Part shown: positions 35,424-45,326 of the stretch, one piece after another | How the letters are laid out: every line of letters starts with the position of its first letter | Numbering within the stretch: position 1 is the stretch's first letter | Source: Marinobacter sp. es.042 | GTDB lineage: Bacteria > Pseudomonadota > Gammaproteobacteria > Pseudomonadales > Oleiphilaceae | NCBI RefSeq assembly: GCF_900188315.1 | Contig: NZ_LT897781.1 | Location: forward strand, 868,001-932,000 | Direction of reading: 5' to 3' | Length of the DNA stretch: 64,000 nt | Position numbers and translations under genes: made by a program | Notes under the pieces: generated by a model | Seen by the model: the letters and a program-made list of their open reading frames with translations, nothing else | Databases searched by the model: none | What the model was told of the DNA's origin: nothing

Positions 35424-36854
35424 TTACGCCGGCTGTGCTGCCGCGTTGTCCTGCGCAATCGCATCTTTCTGGCGAACGGTCATGTACACGTTATAAGCCA
35501 TAAGGAGCATACCGCTTACGAAAATGGCTCCGCCGATGAAGCGAACAAAGTAACCAGGATAGGAGGCCTCGAGGGCTTCAACAAAGCTGTATGTCAGGGT
35601 GCCGTCTTCGTTGACAGCGCGCCACATCAGGCCTTGCATGATGCCGTTCACCCACATTGCGACGATATAAAGCACTACACCAACAGTGGAAAGCCAGAAA
35701 TGAACATTAATCAGAGCGGTACTATACATCGCCTGAACACCCCAAAGCTTGGGAACCAGGTGATAAATTGCACCGATACTGATCATGGCGACCCAACCAA
35801 GAGCACCGGAGTGAACATGGCCGATGGTCCAGTCGGTGTTGTGGGAAAGCGCGTTAACAGTCTTGATGGCCATCATCGGGCCTTCGAAAGTGGACATGCC
35901 GTAGAACGACAGGGAAACCACCAGGAAGCGCAGAATCGGGTCGGTGCGCAGTTTGTGCCAAGCACCGGACAAGGTCATCATGCCGTTAATCATACCGCCC
36001 CAGGAGGGTGCAAGCAGAATCAAAGACATTACCATACCCGCGGTCTGTGCCCAGTCTGGCAGCGCAGAATAGTGCAGGTGGTGGCCACCGGCCCAAACGT
36101 ACGTGGCGATCAGGGCCCAGAAGTGGACGATCGACAGTCGGTAGGAGTAAACCGGGCGGTTCGCTTGCTTGGGAACGAAGTAGTACATCATGCCAAGGAA
36201 GCCAGCGGTGAGGAAGAAGCCAACTGCGTTGTGGCCATACCACCACTGCATCATGGCGTCGGTGACACCGGCGTAAGCTGAGTATGACTTGAAGGCGCTG
36301 ACCGGCAGCGCCATGTTGTTGCCGATGTGCAGAGCCGCAACGGTAATGATAAAGGCACCATAAAACCAGTTAGCCACGTAAATATGCGGCGTACTGCGTT
36401 TGGTAATGGTGCCAAAGAAGACCAGAGCATAAGTTACCCAGACAATGGCAATCGCAATATCGATAGGCCATTCAAGCTCTGCGTACTCCTTCGTAGAGGT
36501 AAGGCCAAGAGGCAGTGTGATGGCTGCCGACACAATGATCGCTTGCCAGCCCCAGAAAGTGAACGCTGCGAGACCGTCGGAAATCAGACGGGCCTGGCAA
36601 GTACGTTGCACAACGTAATAGGAGGTAGCGAAGAGGGCACTTCCACCAAAGCCAAATATGACGGCGTTGGTATGCAGCGGCCGGAGGCGGCCGAAGTGGG
36701 TGAAGGGCAGGTCGAGGTTGAGGGATGGCCAGACCAGCTGCGCTGCGATCAGCACACCCAGGGACATACCTACAATACCCCATACCACTGTCATGATGGT
36801 GAACTGCCTTACCACCTTGTAGTTGTATGTCAGGTTTGCATTTACTGTGCTCAT
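35424..36854 (-). CDS. ccoN: cbb3 cytochrome c oxidase subunit I, CcoN
   Basis: The 476-residue catalytic subunit with 12 TM helices. It carries conserved haem-copper His residues in segments such as [28 protein letters not shown] (CuB/cross-link region), [11 protein letters not shown] and HVHSGALGW. It reduces oxygen to water with high affinity and pumps protons. It is first in the operon; a TAAGG site precedes the ATG, and an ANR/FNR box lies about 77 bases upstream. Confidence 0.97.
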   Translation of the reverse strand: MSTVNANLTYNYKVVRQFTIMTVVWGIVGMSLGVLIAAQLVWPSLNLDLPFTHFGRLRPLHTNAVIFGFGGSALFATSYYVVQRTCQARLISDGLAAFTFWGWQAIIVSAAITLPLGLTSTKEYAELEWPIDIAIAIVWVTYALVFFGTITKRSTPHIYVANWFYGAFIITVAALHIGNNMALPVSAFKSYSAYAGVTDAMMQWWYGHNAVGFFLTAGFLGMMYYFVPKQANRPVYSYRLSIVHFWALIATYVWAGGHHLHYSALPDWAQTAGMVMSLILLAPSWGGMINGMMTLSGAWHKLRTDPILRFLVVSLSFYGMSTFEGPMMAIKTVNALSHNTDWTIGHVHSGALGWVAMISIGAIYHLVPKLWGVQAMYSTALINVHFWLSTVGVVLYIVAMWVNGIMQGLMWRAVNEDGTLTYSFVEALEASYPGYFVRFIGGAIFVSGMLLMAYNVYMTVRQKDAIAQDNAAAQPA

Positions 36855-36896
36855 AGCCTTACCAATGGGTTTAAAGTGGGGAAATATGCGGGCGCA

Positions 36897-36938
36897 AGTA
36901 TGGAGAAACGGTTAGCTGTTTGCAATGACTCAGGTCAA
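36897..36938 (-). promoter_or_regulatory. ANR/FNR box and -10 element upstream of ccoN
   Basis: On the minus strand TTGAC-CTGA-GTCAT (36925-36938) differs from the FNR/ANR consensus TTGAY-N4-RTCAA only at the last base. A CATACT -10-like hexamer lies at 36897-36902, its centre 32 bases from the box centre, exactly the class II spacing. The predicted start is near 36890. This fits oxygen-responsive activation of cbb3 oxidase. Confidence 0.7.
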
Positions 36939-37065
36939 GTCCCGACATCCGTCAAATGCGCCGAAATCAGCAACATGGCTTCCTTTTCAGTGCCGTTATT
37001 GGAGTTGTTTCAGCGTAGGGAACATGTGTTGCCTGAATGCAATGATAGTCGCTTAACTGGATGAG

Positions 37066-37716
37066 GTGAATTTTGTGGAGTTGATTAAGACCAAAGGCTA
37101 TGTGAGTCACTCGGAAGTCGTATTGATTCTTGCTCATGGCGCGGGCGCGCCGGCTGACTCTTCGTTCATGGAGGAGCTTTCGGCAGCGCTGGAGCTTGAG
37201 GGCATTGCGACGGTCCGTTTTGAGTTCCCGTATATGCAGAAAAGGCGTCTGGATGGCAAGAAGCGGCCGCCCGACAGAGAGCCCGTGTTGCTGGACTGCT
37301 TTATACGGGTTGTTGACCAGGTGCGATCAGATTGCGGAGCTGGCTGCAGGGTACTGGTGGGTGGCAAATCCATGGGTGGACGCATGGCCAGCATCCTGGC
37401 CAGCCGTCGAAAAGGTATTGATGGTGTCGTCTGCTTTGGTTATCCCTTCCATCCGCCCGGGAAACCCGACCGCTGGCGTACCGCGCACTTCCAGGATGTG
37501 AGCTGCCCTATGCTGGTGCTTCAGGGGACAAGGGATCCATTCGGGAAACCGTCCGAGATGGCTGGCCATGAGCAGGAATTGGAGGGAATCCGGTTGCACT
37601 GGTTGGAAGGAGGTAATCACGATTTCCAGCCGCTGAAAAGCCAGCCACAGACCCAAGCGGAGCTGATTGTGGCGGCTGCCCGGGAAACACGGATCTTTGT
37701 GGACGAGCGGCTTTGA
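37066..37716 (+). CDS. Alpha/beta hydrolase of KANL3/Tex30 type
   Basis: A 216-residue compact alpha/beta hydrolase: an oxyanion-loop AHGAGAP near residue 25, nucleophile elbow GGKSMGG (Ser at about 104), Asp in LQGTRDPFG and His in EGGNHDF. These match the bacterial KANL3/Tex30-like group, whose substrate is unknown. It has a GTG start; GTG 37075 with AGGTGA upstream is an equally good alternative. The gap 36855-37065 upstream holds the divergent ccoN promoter. Confidence 0.85.
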   Translation: MNFVELIKTKGYVSHSEVVLILAHGAGAPADSSFMEELSAALELEGIATVRFEFPYMQKRRLDGKKRPPDREPVLLDCFIRVVDQVRSDCGAGCRVLVGGKSMGGRMASILASRRKGIDGVVCFGYPFHPPGKPDRWRTAHFQDVSCPMLVLQGTRDPFGKPSEMAGHEQELEGIRLHWLEGGNHDFQPLKSQPQTQAELIVAAARETRIFVDERL

Positions 37717-37725
37717 ACCTCATCG

Positions 37726-39567
37726 CTACTGCACCCCGATAGCCTCAGAGAGCTCAGCGCGGTTGCGGCCATTGCTTTTTGCACGGTACAGGGCCTCATC
37801 GGCTCGTTCGAACAGTTGGTTCTGGGTCTCGCCGGAGTCGAGTGATGCGATCCCTGCGCTGAGGGTTATTCTCACTTTGTTGCCGTCGGGGGAGAGTAGT
37901 GGCGTCCTGGCGATGTCTTGCAGCAGTGCAGAACAGACATTCAAAGCTCCATTTGCATCGGTTCCGGGTAGCAGTAACGCAAACTCCTCACCACCGAATC
38001 GGATGGCGACATCCCGGGGGCGTTTCACGTGCCGGGTCAGCATTTCGGCGATGAACTGAAGGCAGCTGTCCCCAAAGCCATGGCCCCAGGTGTCGTTAAT
38101 GTTCTTGAAATGGTCGGCATCGACCAGCGCCAGGGTCAGTGGCTGGGACGTTCGCCGCGCTTCGGCGCACAATTCCGGGAATATGTTGTTGAGGTGCCTT
38201 CGATTGTAAAGGCCGGTCAGGGCGTCATTCAGGCTCAGAGTCGATAGCTTCCGGTTGGCCTTTTCCAGTTCCCGCATGGTGTTCCGCAGTTGCGCGGTGC
38301 GTTCATGCACTTTGAATTCCAGTTCTGTCCTCGCATTATGTTCCACGTCCAGAAGCTTCTGGTTCAGCAGGCGCCATCTTTGCACCATCGCATAGTTCAG
38401 CAGGATCACCTGCCCTCCCACTGCGAATTGCATCAGCGCTTCACGTGCAAGGAAGTCATGCAGATAGCCAAAAGCCGCCAGGGCATAGATCAGACCACCA
38501 ACGAGCATGATCAGCCAGGCCAGCAGATACCACATGGCCGGCTGATACCCCTGTTTCCAACGAACTGCTGCGATGATGAACAGGCTTGAAATAACCGTCA
38601 GTGCAAGAACGGTATTGAGCAGAATGGTTTTGTTGTAGGGCAGTATCAGTGTCAGTGCCAGGAAGCCAATGCAGAACCAGGCCTGCCCCTTGAGGACCGT
38701 TTCCGAGATGGTTCCGCGGTCTACTTCCAGGAAGGACCGGCCGAAAAGGATCATGGCCAGGGCGCAAAGGGACAAAGACAGGGGAATGGATGTATTGGCA
38801 AAGCCCGGGTTGTCTGGCCAGAAGTACTGGTTCGCGAAGCCGCCCATGGCGAACAGAAAGAGTCCGAGTGCTGCCAGGTAAAACGCGTTGTAGAAGTAAT
38901 AGCCGGTCCCGGAGCTGAAAAACAGCAGCAGGTTGAAGACCGCAAAGACCAGGAGCGCGCCGTAGAATAGCCCGTGGGTCAGTGTCAGATGATTACTGCG
39001 GGCAATGACTTCCGCCGGGGTTTCAAAGCTGAGCGGCACGTTCAGAGCGCCATTGCTGTGGATCCGGATCGTCAGGGACCGGGTTTCACCGCCATCCAGT
39101 GTGACCGGAAGCAGAAAGTACCGGTAGTCTACCGCCCTGGACACGAAAGGCCGCTGATCTCCGGTAACCAGTGTCTCTGTAGTATCATTACCCGCCTGCC
39201 AGAATGTGACCTCGTCCAGCAGGGGGTAGTTGAGTTTCAGGTACCAGGCGGCCCGCTCAGCGCCGGAGTTTCTGACGTGCAGATGCACCCAGTAAACGGA
39301 TTTGGTGTGGCTGAATACCAGGTCCCGGCCGTTTGCAGGGGTCCAATTGATATTTTGGGGGAGCTGGTCCGGATTCCTTGCTTCATGTCCGGGCGCGCCC
39401 GGCGGCGCACTGTAATAGCAAACGTATTGCATCAGGGAAGCGCGGGCAGCAGTATCGGTGGCCTCGAGCACAGGGCAGTCTGACGCCACCGAACCCGTGT
39501 CTGGCAGCGCCAGGGCAGGGGCCAGCAAAAGGCAGAGAATGGCAATCAAACGCAAAACGGACGACAT
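37726..39567 (-). CDS. 7TM-DISM diguanylate cyclase
   Basis: A 613-residue sensor: signal peptide, a periplasmic 7TMR-DISMED2 domain (about 40-175), seven TM helices (about 185-395), a short coiled coil and a C-terminal GGDEF domain (about 445-605). The active-site motif is GGEEF (525-529), which is catalytically competent, and the inhibitory I-site RPRD (516-519) sits exactly five residues before it, so product feedback is likely. The enzyme should make c-di-GMP in response to an outside, perhaps carbohydrate, signal. No EAL domain. Confidence 0.95.
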   Translation of the reverse strand: MSSVLRLIAILCLLLAPALALPDTGSVASDCPVLEATDTAARASLMQYVCYYSAPPGAPGHEARNPDQLPQNINWTPANGRDLVFSHTKSVYWVHLHVRNSGAERAAWYLKLNYPLLDEVTFWQAGNDTTETLVTGDQRPFVSRAVDYRYFLLPVTLDGGETRSLTIRIHSNGALNVPLSFETPAEVIARSNHLTLTHGLFYGALLVFAVFNLLLFFSSGTGYYFYNAFYLAALGLFLFAMGGFANQYFWPDNPGFANTSIPLSLSLCALAMILFGRSFLEVDRGTISETVLKGQAWFCIGFLALTLILPYNKTILLNTVLALTVISSLFIIAAVRWKQGYQPAMWYLLAWLIMLVGGLIYALAAFGYLHDFLAREALMQFAVGGQVILLNYAMVQRWRLLNQKLLDVEHNARTELEFKVHERTAQLRNTMRELEKANRKLSTLSLNDALTGLYNRRHLNNIFPELCAEARRTSQPLTLALVDADHFKNINDTWGHGFGDSCLQFIAEMLTRHVKRPRDVAIRFGGEEFALLLPGTDANGALNVCSALLQDIARTPLLSPDGNKVRITLSAGIASLDSGETQNQLFERADEALYRAKSNGRNRAELSEAIGVQ

Positions 39568-39679
39568 TCATGGCTTCCCGCGGTTATCAGAGCGGGAAGT
39601 GTAGCCAGAGAAGACAATCTAAGCTGTTAAACAGTTTCAACTTTTACGGGTTGGTCTCCGACCCTGATTCAGGAAATGC

Positions 39680-40756
39680 ATGGAACAGATTCTTGTGTTT
39701 TGCCGGCCAGGCTTTGAAACCGAAGCCGGCCGTGAAATGACCGATTCGGCCTCGGAGCGAGGAATTTTCGGGTATTTCGAGCCCCTGAAAGACCAGGGTC
39801 TGGTGCGCTTCTACCCGGCAGCTCCGGAAACTGCAGATGATGTTATGGCTCGTCTACCTCTCGAGGAGCTGGTCTTCGTCCGTGACTGGATTGTCGTTCT
39901 CGGGCAATTCAGCCTGCCAGAGACTGACAGGGTCGGTGCCGTTATCGAGGGAATCCGTGGACTTGGGCGCGGTTTTCCGGGTTGTGCGCGGCTGGAAGTC
40001 CGGTTACCGGAAAACAACGCGGATGGAGACCTTGGAAACTTTGCCCGAAAGTGGGTGTCTCCGCTCTCCCGCGGTTTGCGAGGAGCCGGCCTCCTGAAGG
40101 CTGACCAGAATGCTCCTGCGCCGGCGCGCCTGGAGGTTTTTCTCCCCGATTTTACGTCGGCGGTTGTCGGTTTCAGTCTGGCGGATAACCGGGCACGTTA
40201 CGTTGGTGGCATCCCGCGCCTGCGGCTGCCGGCATCAGCGCCCAGTCGTTCTGCCCTCAAGCTCGAAGAGGCCTGGAAGGTCTTTCTGCCTCCGGAACTG
40301 GAGCTGGACTACCTTGGTGGTGGCAAGAAGGCCGCGGATCTTGGGGCCGCTCCGGGCGGATGGACCTGGCAGCTTGTGCGTCAGGGGATGATGGTAACCG
40401 CAGTGGACAACGGCCCAATGAACCCCGAATTGATGGCCTCTGGGCAGGTGGTGCATGTGGAGGCGGATGGCTATGGTTGGCGGCCCAGGCGCGGCATCGA
40501 CTGGATGGTCTGCGACATCGTGGATCAGCCCCGGAAAACGGCAAAACTGGCTGTGACCTGGCTAGGTGAAGGTCTTTGCCGTTACACGGTTTTCAATCTG
40601 AAGTTGCCTATGAAAAAGCGCTATGACGAGTGGCTGATTTGCCGGGACATTATCGTTGCTGGCCTTAAAGAGGCGGGTATCGGTTTTCGTCTTAAAGCCC
40701 GCCACCTTTACCATGACAGGGAAGAAATAACCTGTTTCATCGAGCGGACGGGTTAA
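39680..40756 (+). CDS. rlmM: 23S rRNA C2498 2'-O-ribose methyltransferase RlmM
   Basis: A 358-residue SAM-dependent enzyme with an N-terminal THUMP-like region and a C-terminal Rossmann-fold methyltransferase. The SAM motif is DLGAAPGGWTWQL (about 217-229). A K-D-K-E-type catalytic set is suggested by LEEAWK, DWMVCDIVDQP and FNLKLPMKKR. The length matches E. coli RlmM (366). It ends in a 4-base convergent overlap with the downstream monooxygenase-like gene. Confidence 0.95.
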   Translation: MEQILVFCRPGFETEAGREMTDSASERGIFGYFEPLKDQGLVRFYPAAPETADDVMARLPLEELVFVRDWIVVLGQFSLPETDRVGAVIEGIRGLGRGFPGCARLEVRLPENNADGDLGNFARKWVSPLSRGLRGAGLLKADQNAPAPARLEVFLPDFTSAVVGFSLADNRARYVGGIPRLRLPASAPSRSALKLEEAWKVFLPPELELDYLGGGKKAADLGAAPGGWTWQLVRQGMMVTAVDNGPMNPELMASGQVVHVEADGYGWRPRRGIDWMVCDIVDQPRKTAKLAVTWLGEGLCRYTVFNLKLPMKKRYDEWLICRDIIVAGLKEAGIGFRLKARHLYHDREEITCFIERTG

Positions 40757-41043
40757 AAGGCGCTTTGCTCCAGCACTGTAATGTGCTCTTCTTCGTCCAT
40801 CATGGGGATAAGCTCCAGCATGAGCTCACGGCGCTCATCGGAGTGAAACCATCGATCCCAATCTGCTTCGGAGCGCCAGTTCGCCAGTGTTATCCGGTGA
40901 TTGGTGTCGTGGCTGTCGAGCAGGGTTTCGCCAGAAATGAAGCCGGGGGCACTGACAGCCTGCTGCAGAATCTTGCGAGACCGTTCTTCGTAGGCTGTTT
41001 CAAGGGTTTCGGCAATATGGCGTTCGATCAGAACCCGGATCAT
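40753..41043 (-). CDS. Antibiotic biosynthesis monooxygenase (ABM) family protein
   Basis: A 96-residue ferredoxin-like (dimeric alpha/beta barrel) protein with ABM features: an IRVLIERHI first strand, an APGFISGETLLDSHD second half and NWRSEADWDRWFHS. Members include quinol monooxygenases and haem-degrading enzymes, but many are uncharacterised. No catalytic residue can be assigned. Confidence 0.8.
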   Translation of the reverse strand: MIRVLIERHIAETLETAYEERSRKILQQAVSAPGFISGETLLDSHDTNHRITLANWRSEADWDRWFHSDERRELMLELIPMMDEEEHITVLEQSAF

Positions 41044-41129
41044 AAGAAACCTCCAAGTGGTTTAACTGTTATAAACAATAATTTAGCAGGTTTTTACGAA
41101 AAATCAGGTTCATTGACAGGAGACGACGT

Positions 41130-41369
41130 GTGATCGAAACCGACTACGACCTTGAGCTGGACGCCCGTGGCCTTTTCTGCCCGGAACCGGTCATGATGCT
41201 TCACAATCGGATCAACGATGTCCAACCTGGTGGCGTGTTGCGGGTTGTGGCGACCGACCCCTCTACCACCCGGGACATACCGAGGTTCTGCCAGTTTCTC
41301 GGCCATGAACTGGTGAAACAGCTGGAAAAGGACGATCTGTTTATCTACCTGATACGCCGGGGGCAATAG
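41130..41369 (+). CDS. tusA: TusA-family sulfur carrier protein
   Basis: A 79-residue protein with the family signature [19 protein letters not shown]: the active Cys sits in the CPxP motif (Cys18) that carries persulfide sulfur for tRNA thiolation and other pathways. The [19 protein letters not shown] segment (here [15 protein letters not shown]) is also typical. GTG start with ACAGGAGA upstream. A gene for sulfur use by MnmA is elsewhere in the window, but no operon link exists. Confidence 0.92.
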   Translation: MIETDYDLELDARGLFCPEPVMMLHNRINDVQPGGVLRVVATDPSTTRDIPRFCQFLGHELVKQLEKDDLFIYLIRRGQ

Positions 41370-41381
41370 CGATTTTGCCAG

Positions 41382-43277
41382 TCAGACTTCTGGCTGCAGC
41401 GTCTGCAGGTGACCGAGGAATTCCTCCCGATCCATTTCGCCCAGCACTCTTCGTTGGGCAAGTTCTTCCCCGTTGCTGCCATAAAATAGTATGGCTGGAG
41501 GCCCGAACAGGCCCAGTTCGTCCAGCATGGCCTGCTGCTCGGGGGTGTTGTCCGTCATGTCGATCTGAAGCAGGGTGAAGGGGCTGAGCGCCTGGATTAC
41601 ATCCGGTTTACTGAAAACATTGCGTTCCATCACCTTGCAGGAGATGCACCAGTCGGCGTAGAAATCGAGCAGCACGGGGCGGCCCTGCTCACGAGCCTGT
41701 TCTAGCATCGACTGAATATCCGCTGGCCGTTCGACCCGCACGAAATCAGCGTGCTGAATGCCAGCGGTCCCAATGCCTCCTGATGATGCCGAGGCGATAG
41801 TGAATGGAGCCAGAGGTTTTAATGGGTCATTGGCGCCACCAACGGCGCCTGCCAGCAACGCCAGACCATAGGCGAATAAGACCAGGCCCAGACCTTTACG
41901 AGTGCGCTCCCAGCCCGCCTTGGCAGCGTCAAAGGCACCCAGTTGAACGCCGGTGATGGCGACCAGGAGGCCCCACAGGGTCAGTGCCAGCCACCCCGGC
42001 ACAAGGCGCTCTACCAGCCAGATGGCTACGGCCAGCAACATCACACCATAGAAGTGCTTCACGGCGGTCATCCAGTGGCCGGTTGTTGGCAGGAGTTTCC
42101 GGCCACCCACCGCCACCAGAATCAGCGGAATGCCCATTCCAAGTCCAAGTGCAAACAGGGCAACCCCACCGATTACGGCGTCCTGGGTCGTCGAGATGTA
42201 AAGCAGACTGCCGGCGAGTGGCGCAGATACGCAGGGCGATACGATTAGTGCTGACAGGGCGCCGATACCGAAAATACTGAATACCCGACTCCCCGTGAGC
42301 CGGTGACTGGCATCGTTGAGTGGTTCGCGAATAAAGCGAGGCAGCTGGATTTCGAACAGATCGAACATCGACATTGCGAAAACGACAAACATCAGAGCAA
42401 AGACGCCCAGAACCCAGGGTGACTGCAATTGTGCCTGAAGATTGAAGCTGGCCCCCAGCAGGCCAGTCAGCACGCCGGCCGCAGCGTATGTGAGTGCCAT
42501 GCCCAGTACATAGCTGCCGGACAGGAGCAGGGCATGGCCGGTTGTCCGGGTGTTTCTGCCGGAAACCAGCGAGGAAATAATCGGGACCATGGGCAGCACA
42601 CAGGGGGTGAAGGTGAGTCCCAACCCGAGGAGCAAAAATACACCGGCAATCACCAGGGTGGATTGCTGGGCCAGAAAGCCCGCGAGGCCGGTGGCGGTTT
42701 CCGTGTCGACGGGAACACTGTCGCCTGACGCAAAACCAGCTGTTGCGGCGGTCTGCGAGCCGGATCCGCCGCTACCCTGGTAGAAGAGTACATCCCGGGT
42801 CTGGGGCGGGTAACACAAGCCTGCTTTGGCGCAGCCCTGGTAGGTTACCTGGAGTTCGGCTTCCCGAAGGCCAGCAGGCAGCGTGACAGGCACGCGGGCG
42901 TCAACGGGATCAAAGAAAACGGTGGTTTTGCCGAAGAACTCGTCCTCGGTCACCGTGCCTGGCGCCGAGAAAGCGGGCTCGCCCAGGCTTACCTCGGGAT
43001 TTGTAGCGGTGATGCTGATCCGGTCGCGATACAGGTAGTGGCCGGGCGTGATATTCCAGGAGAGAACCACGGTGTCAGCGTCGGTCGAGAAACTGAAGGG
43101 CAGCGCTTCGTCGACGGGCAGAAAGTCGCTACCCTGGCCACCGAAAAGCGAGCCTCCATTGCCACCGAGTGCCCAGGCGGAGGGGGAAGTCAAACACACC
43201 AGGGCGAGCGCAAGAATCAGGCCCAGTGGATTTGCCCATTGGCGTTTTATCGTCGTTACTGCAGCAAAAGCCATCAT
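41382..43277 (-). CDS. dsbD: Thiol:disulfide interchange protein DsbD
   Basis: A 631-residue inner-membrane reductant transporter: signal peptide, periplasmic alpha domain with YQGCAKAGLCYPP, an eight-TM beta domain with FTPCVLPMVPI and VSPCVSAPLAG (redox cysteines in helices) and a C-terminal thioredoxin-fold gamma domain with YADWCISCK. It moves electrons from cytosolic thioredoxin to periplasmic DsbC and cytochrome c maturation, which suits the cytochrome-rich neighbourhood. Alternative ATG one codon later. Confidence 0.96.
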   Translation of the reverse strand: MMAFAAVTTIKRQWANPLGLILALALVCLTSPSAWALGGNGGSLFGGQGSDFLPVDEALPFSFSTDADTVVLSWNITPGHYLYRDRISITATNPEVSLGEPAFSAPGTVTEDEFFGKTTVFFDPVDARVPVTLPAGLREAELQVTYQGCAKAGLCYPPQTRDVLFYQGSGGSGSQTAATAGFASGDSVPVDTETATGLAGFLAQQSTLVIAGVFLLLGLGLTFTPCVLPMVPIISSLVSGRNTRTTGHALLLSGSYVLGMALTYAAAGVLTGLLGASFNLQAQLQSPWVLGVFALMFVVFAMSMFDLFEIQLPRFIREPLNDASHRLTGSRVFSIFGIGALSALIVSPCVSAPLAGSLLYISTTQDAVIGGVALFALGLGMGIPLILVAVGGRKLLPTTGHWMTAVKHFYGVMLLAVAIWLVERLVPGWLALTLWGLLVAITGVQLGAFDAAKAGWERTRKGLGLVLFAYGLALLAGAVGGANDPLKPLAPFTIASASSGGIGTAGIQHADFVRVERPADIQSMLEQAREQGRPVLLDFYADWCISCKVMERNVFSKPDVIQALSPFTLLQIDMTDNTPEQQAMLDELGLFGPPAILFYGSNGEELAQRRVLGEMDREEFLGHLQTLQPEV

Positions 43278-43437
43278 TGATTGTAAGATTTCCCGGTTGG
43301 TGTCTCTCTGTTCAGAGTCTTTTCAATTGCGACTGTTACACCGCAATCGGCGCCGGCGCACGCCAGCCATGGACACGACGTGACTGTCAAAGTTCCCTCT
43401 GGTATTGGGGGCGGTAAAGTCGCACAATAGCCACCCA

Positions 43438-44019
43438 ATGAATCACAGTCCAAATGATCTTATCATGCTGTTTAATGACCTTTTCCGGGAAGCATACCGG
43501 ACAGTTCTGGTCAAAGGCAGTGATGAACCTGAATACGTGCCTGCCAGCGATCCGGAAGGTCTCGCACAGGTCGTTTTCGCTCATGGCTATTATGCCAGTG
43601 CTTTGCATGAAATAAGCCACTGGTGTATTGCTGGTGAGCACCGGCGCACACTTCATGACTATGGTTACTGGTACTGTCCGGATGGCCGGACACTGCAGCA
43701 GCAACAGGCGTTCGAGCAGGTTGAGGTCAAGCCCCAGGCCATTGAGTGGTTGTTTTCGGTGGCCGCAGGGTCCCGTTTCCACATCAGCGTGGACAACCTC
43801 TCCGGCGTTGGCGCCGCCGATGAAGAGCGGTTTCGGCACAGAGTCAGAGACCAGGCAGGTGAGTATCTGGAACAGGGGTTGCCGCCCCGGGCCCAGAGAT
43901 TTTTTGACTCGCTGGCCACATTTTACGGTACCGGAGAAATCCTAGAAGAACGCTGGCATGAAGATGCCCGACGTATCGCTCCGCTATATTCTGAATCAGG
44001 ACATTCCCAGGAAAACTGA
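43438..44019 (+). CDS. epmC: Elongation factor P hydroxylase EpmC
   Basis: A 193-residue protein of the YfcM family with a metal-binding region HEISHWCIAGEHRR (about 60-73) and VEVKPQAIEWLFSVAAG. EpmC hydroxylates the beta-lysyl-lysine on EF-P. ATG 43438 is chosen because the first eleven codons of the longer frame are not conserved-looking. It lies 6 bases before rhlB. The EF-P, epmA and epmB genes are not in the window. Confidence 0.93.
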   Translation: MNHSPNDLIMLFNDLFREAYRTVLVKGSDEPEYVPASDPEGLAQVVFAHGYYASALHEISHWCIAGEHRRTLHDYGYWYCPDGRTLQQQQAFEQVEVKPQAIEWLFSVAAGSRFHISVDNLSGVGAADEERFRHRVRDQAGEYLEQGLPPRAQRFFDSLATFYGTGEILEERWHEDARRIAPLYSESGHSQEN

Positions 44020-44025
44020 GACTTT

Positions 44026-45309
44026 ATGACATCTGACCCAAAACACACCGGCGATCTGAGATTCAGCGATCTGAACCTCGACAAACGTTTGCTGGATGCC
44101 ATTACGGCCATTGGTTTTGAATACTGCACACCCATTCAGGCCGAAACACTGCCCTGGACACTGGCCTGCGAAGATCTGATTGGTCAGGCGCAGACCGGCA
44201 CCGGCAAAACTGCTGCGTTTCTGATTACGGCGATCCAGAGTTTGCTGGAAACCCCGATTCCCGAAAAGGACCGTTTTGCCTCCGAGCCGAGGGTTCTGGC
44301 CCTGGCGCCAACCCGGGAACTGGCGATGCAGATCGCGAAAGATGCTGAGCAACTGTGCCAGCATACCGGTCACAACGTAGTAACCGTTGTCGGTGGCATG
44401 AACTATGACAAGCAGCGCGATCAGTTGCAGAATGAGATCGTCGACATCCTGGTTGCTACCCCGGGCCGTCTGATCGATTTTCTCGGATCCCAGGACGTGT
44501 TTCTGGACCAGCTCGACATCCTGATCCTTGATGAGGCTGATCGCATGCTGGACATGGGCTTCATTCCCGATGTGAAGCGCATTATCCGCAAATGCACACC
44601 CAAAGAGGAGCGCCAGACTCTGCTGTTCAGTGCCACGTTCAACCAGGACGTGCTGAACCTCGCCTCCATGTGGACGAGCAACGCGGAGTTTGTCGAAATT
44701 GAGCCGGAGCAGAAAACGGCGGAGCGGGTTGAACAGACCGTCTACCTGGTGGGCGACGATGAAAAGCTGCCGGTGCTCGTCAATTTCCTGAAGCGGCCGG
44801 AAGTGGAAAAGGCGCTGGTATTTGCCAACCGCCGGGATCAGTGCCGCGACCTGGAAGAAGATCTGAGGAACCAGGGCGTCAAAGTTGCCCTGATGTCAGG
44901 CGAAATAGCCCAGAACAAGCGCCTCAAAACCCTGGACCAGTTCAAAAAAGGCAGCATCCAGGTCCTGGTGGCCACCGATGTGGCTGGCCGTGGTATTCAC
45001 GTCAACGGCGTCACCCACGTTTTCAACTACAATCTGCCTGATAATGCCGAAGATTATGTGCACCGGATTGGCCGCACAGGCAGGGCTGGCAAACACGGGG
45101 TTTCTATCAGTTTTGCAGGTGAGGATGACTCGTTCGCGCTTCCCGCCATCGAAACCTACATCAGCCAGAAGCTGAAGACTGCCGTGCCCGATGAGGCGCT
45201 CATGGCGCCGATGGACAATCCGCCAATTACCCGCAAGCGCGGTCGTCGCCCGCAGGGTGGCGGTGGACGTGGTCAGGCTGGGCGCAATCAGCGTCAGCGC
45301 AGGAACTGA
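44026..45309 (+). CDS. rhlB: ATP-dependent RNA helicase RhlB
   Basis: A 427-residue DEAD-box helicase: F-x17-Q motif (FEYCTPIQAETLP), Walker A AQTGTGKTAAF, PTRELA, DEAD (LILDEADRMLD), SAT, and the C-terminal motifs ATDVAGRGIH and HRIGRTGRAG. The tail is Arg/Gly/Gln-rich (about 400-427), an RNA-binding extension. RhlB is part of the RNA degradosome and unwinds structured RNA for RNase E. Similar length to E. coli RhlB (421). Confidence 0.92.
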   Translation: MTSDPKHTGDLRFSDLNLDKRLLDAITAIGFEYCTPIQAETLPWTLACEDLIGQAQTGTGKTAAFLITAIQSLLETPIPEKDRFASEPRVLALAPTRELAMQIAKDAEQLCQHTGHNVVTVVGGMNYDKQRDQLQNEIVDILVATPGRLIDFLGSQDVFLDQLDILILDEADRMLDMGFIPDVKRIIRKCTPKEERQTLLFSATFNQDVLNLASMWTSNAEFVEIEPEQKTAERVEQTVYLVGDDEKLPVLVNFLKRPEVEKALVFANRRDQCRDLEEDLRNQGVKVALMSGEIAQNKRLKTLDQFKKGSIQVLVATDVAGRGIHVNGVTHVFNYNLPDNAEDYVHRIGRTGRAGKHGVSISFAGEDDSFALPAIETYISQKLKTAVPDEALMAPMDNPPITRKRGRRPQGGGGRGQAGRNQRQRRN

Positions 45310-45326
45310 CAGGGCCGAATATCACC

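Noticed and set aside
35400..36281. Long open frame on the plus strand opposite ccoN, 293 codons.
   Set aside because: It is antisense to a certain ccoN gene, its composition is unlike a real protein (Gln/His/Gly-rich) and it lacks a ribosome site.
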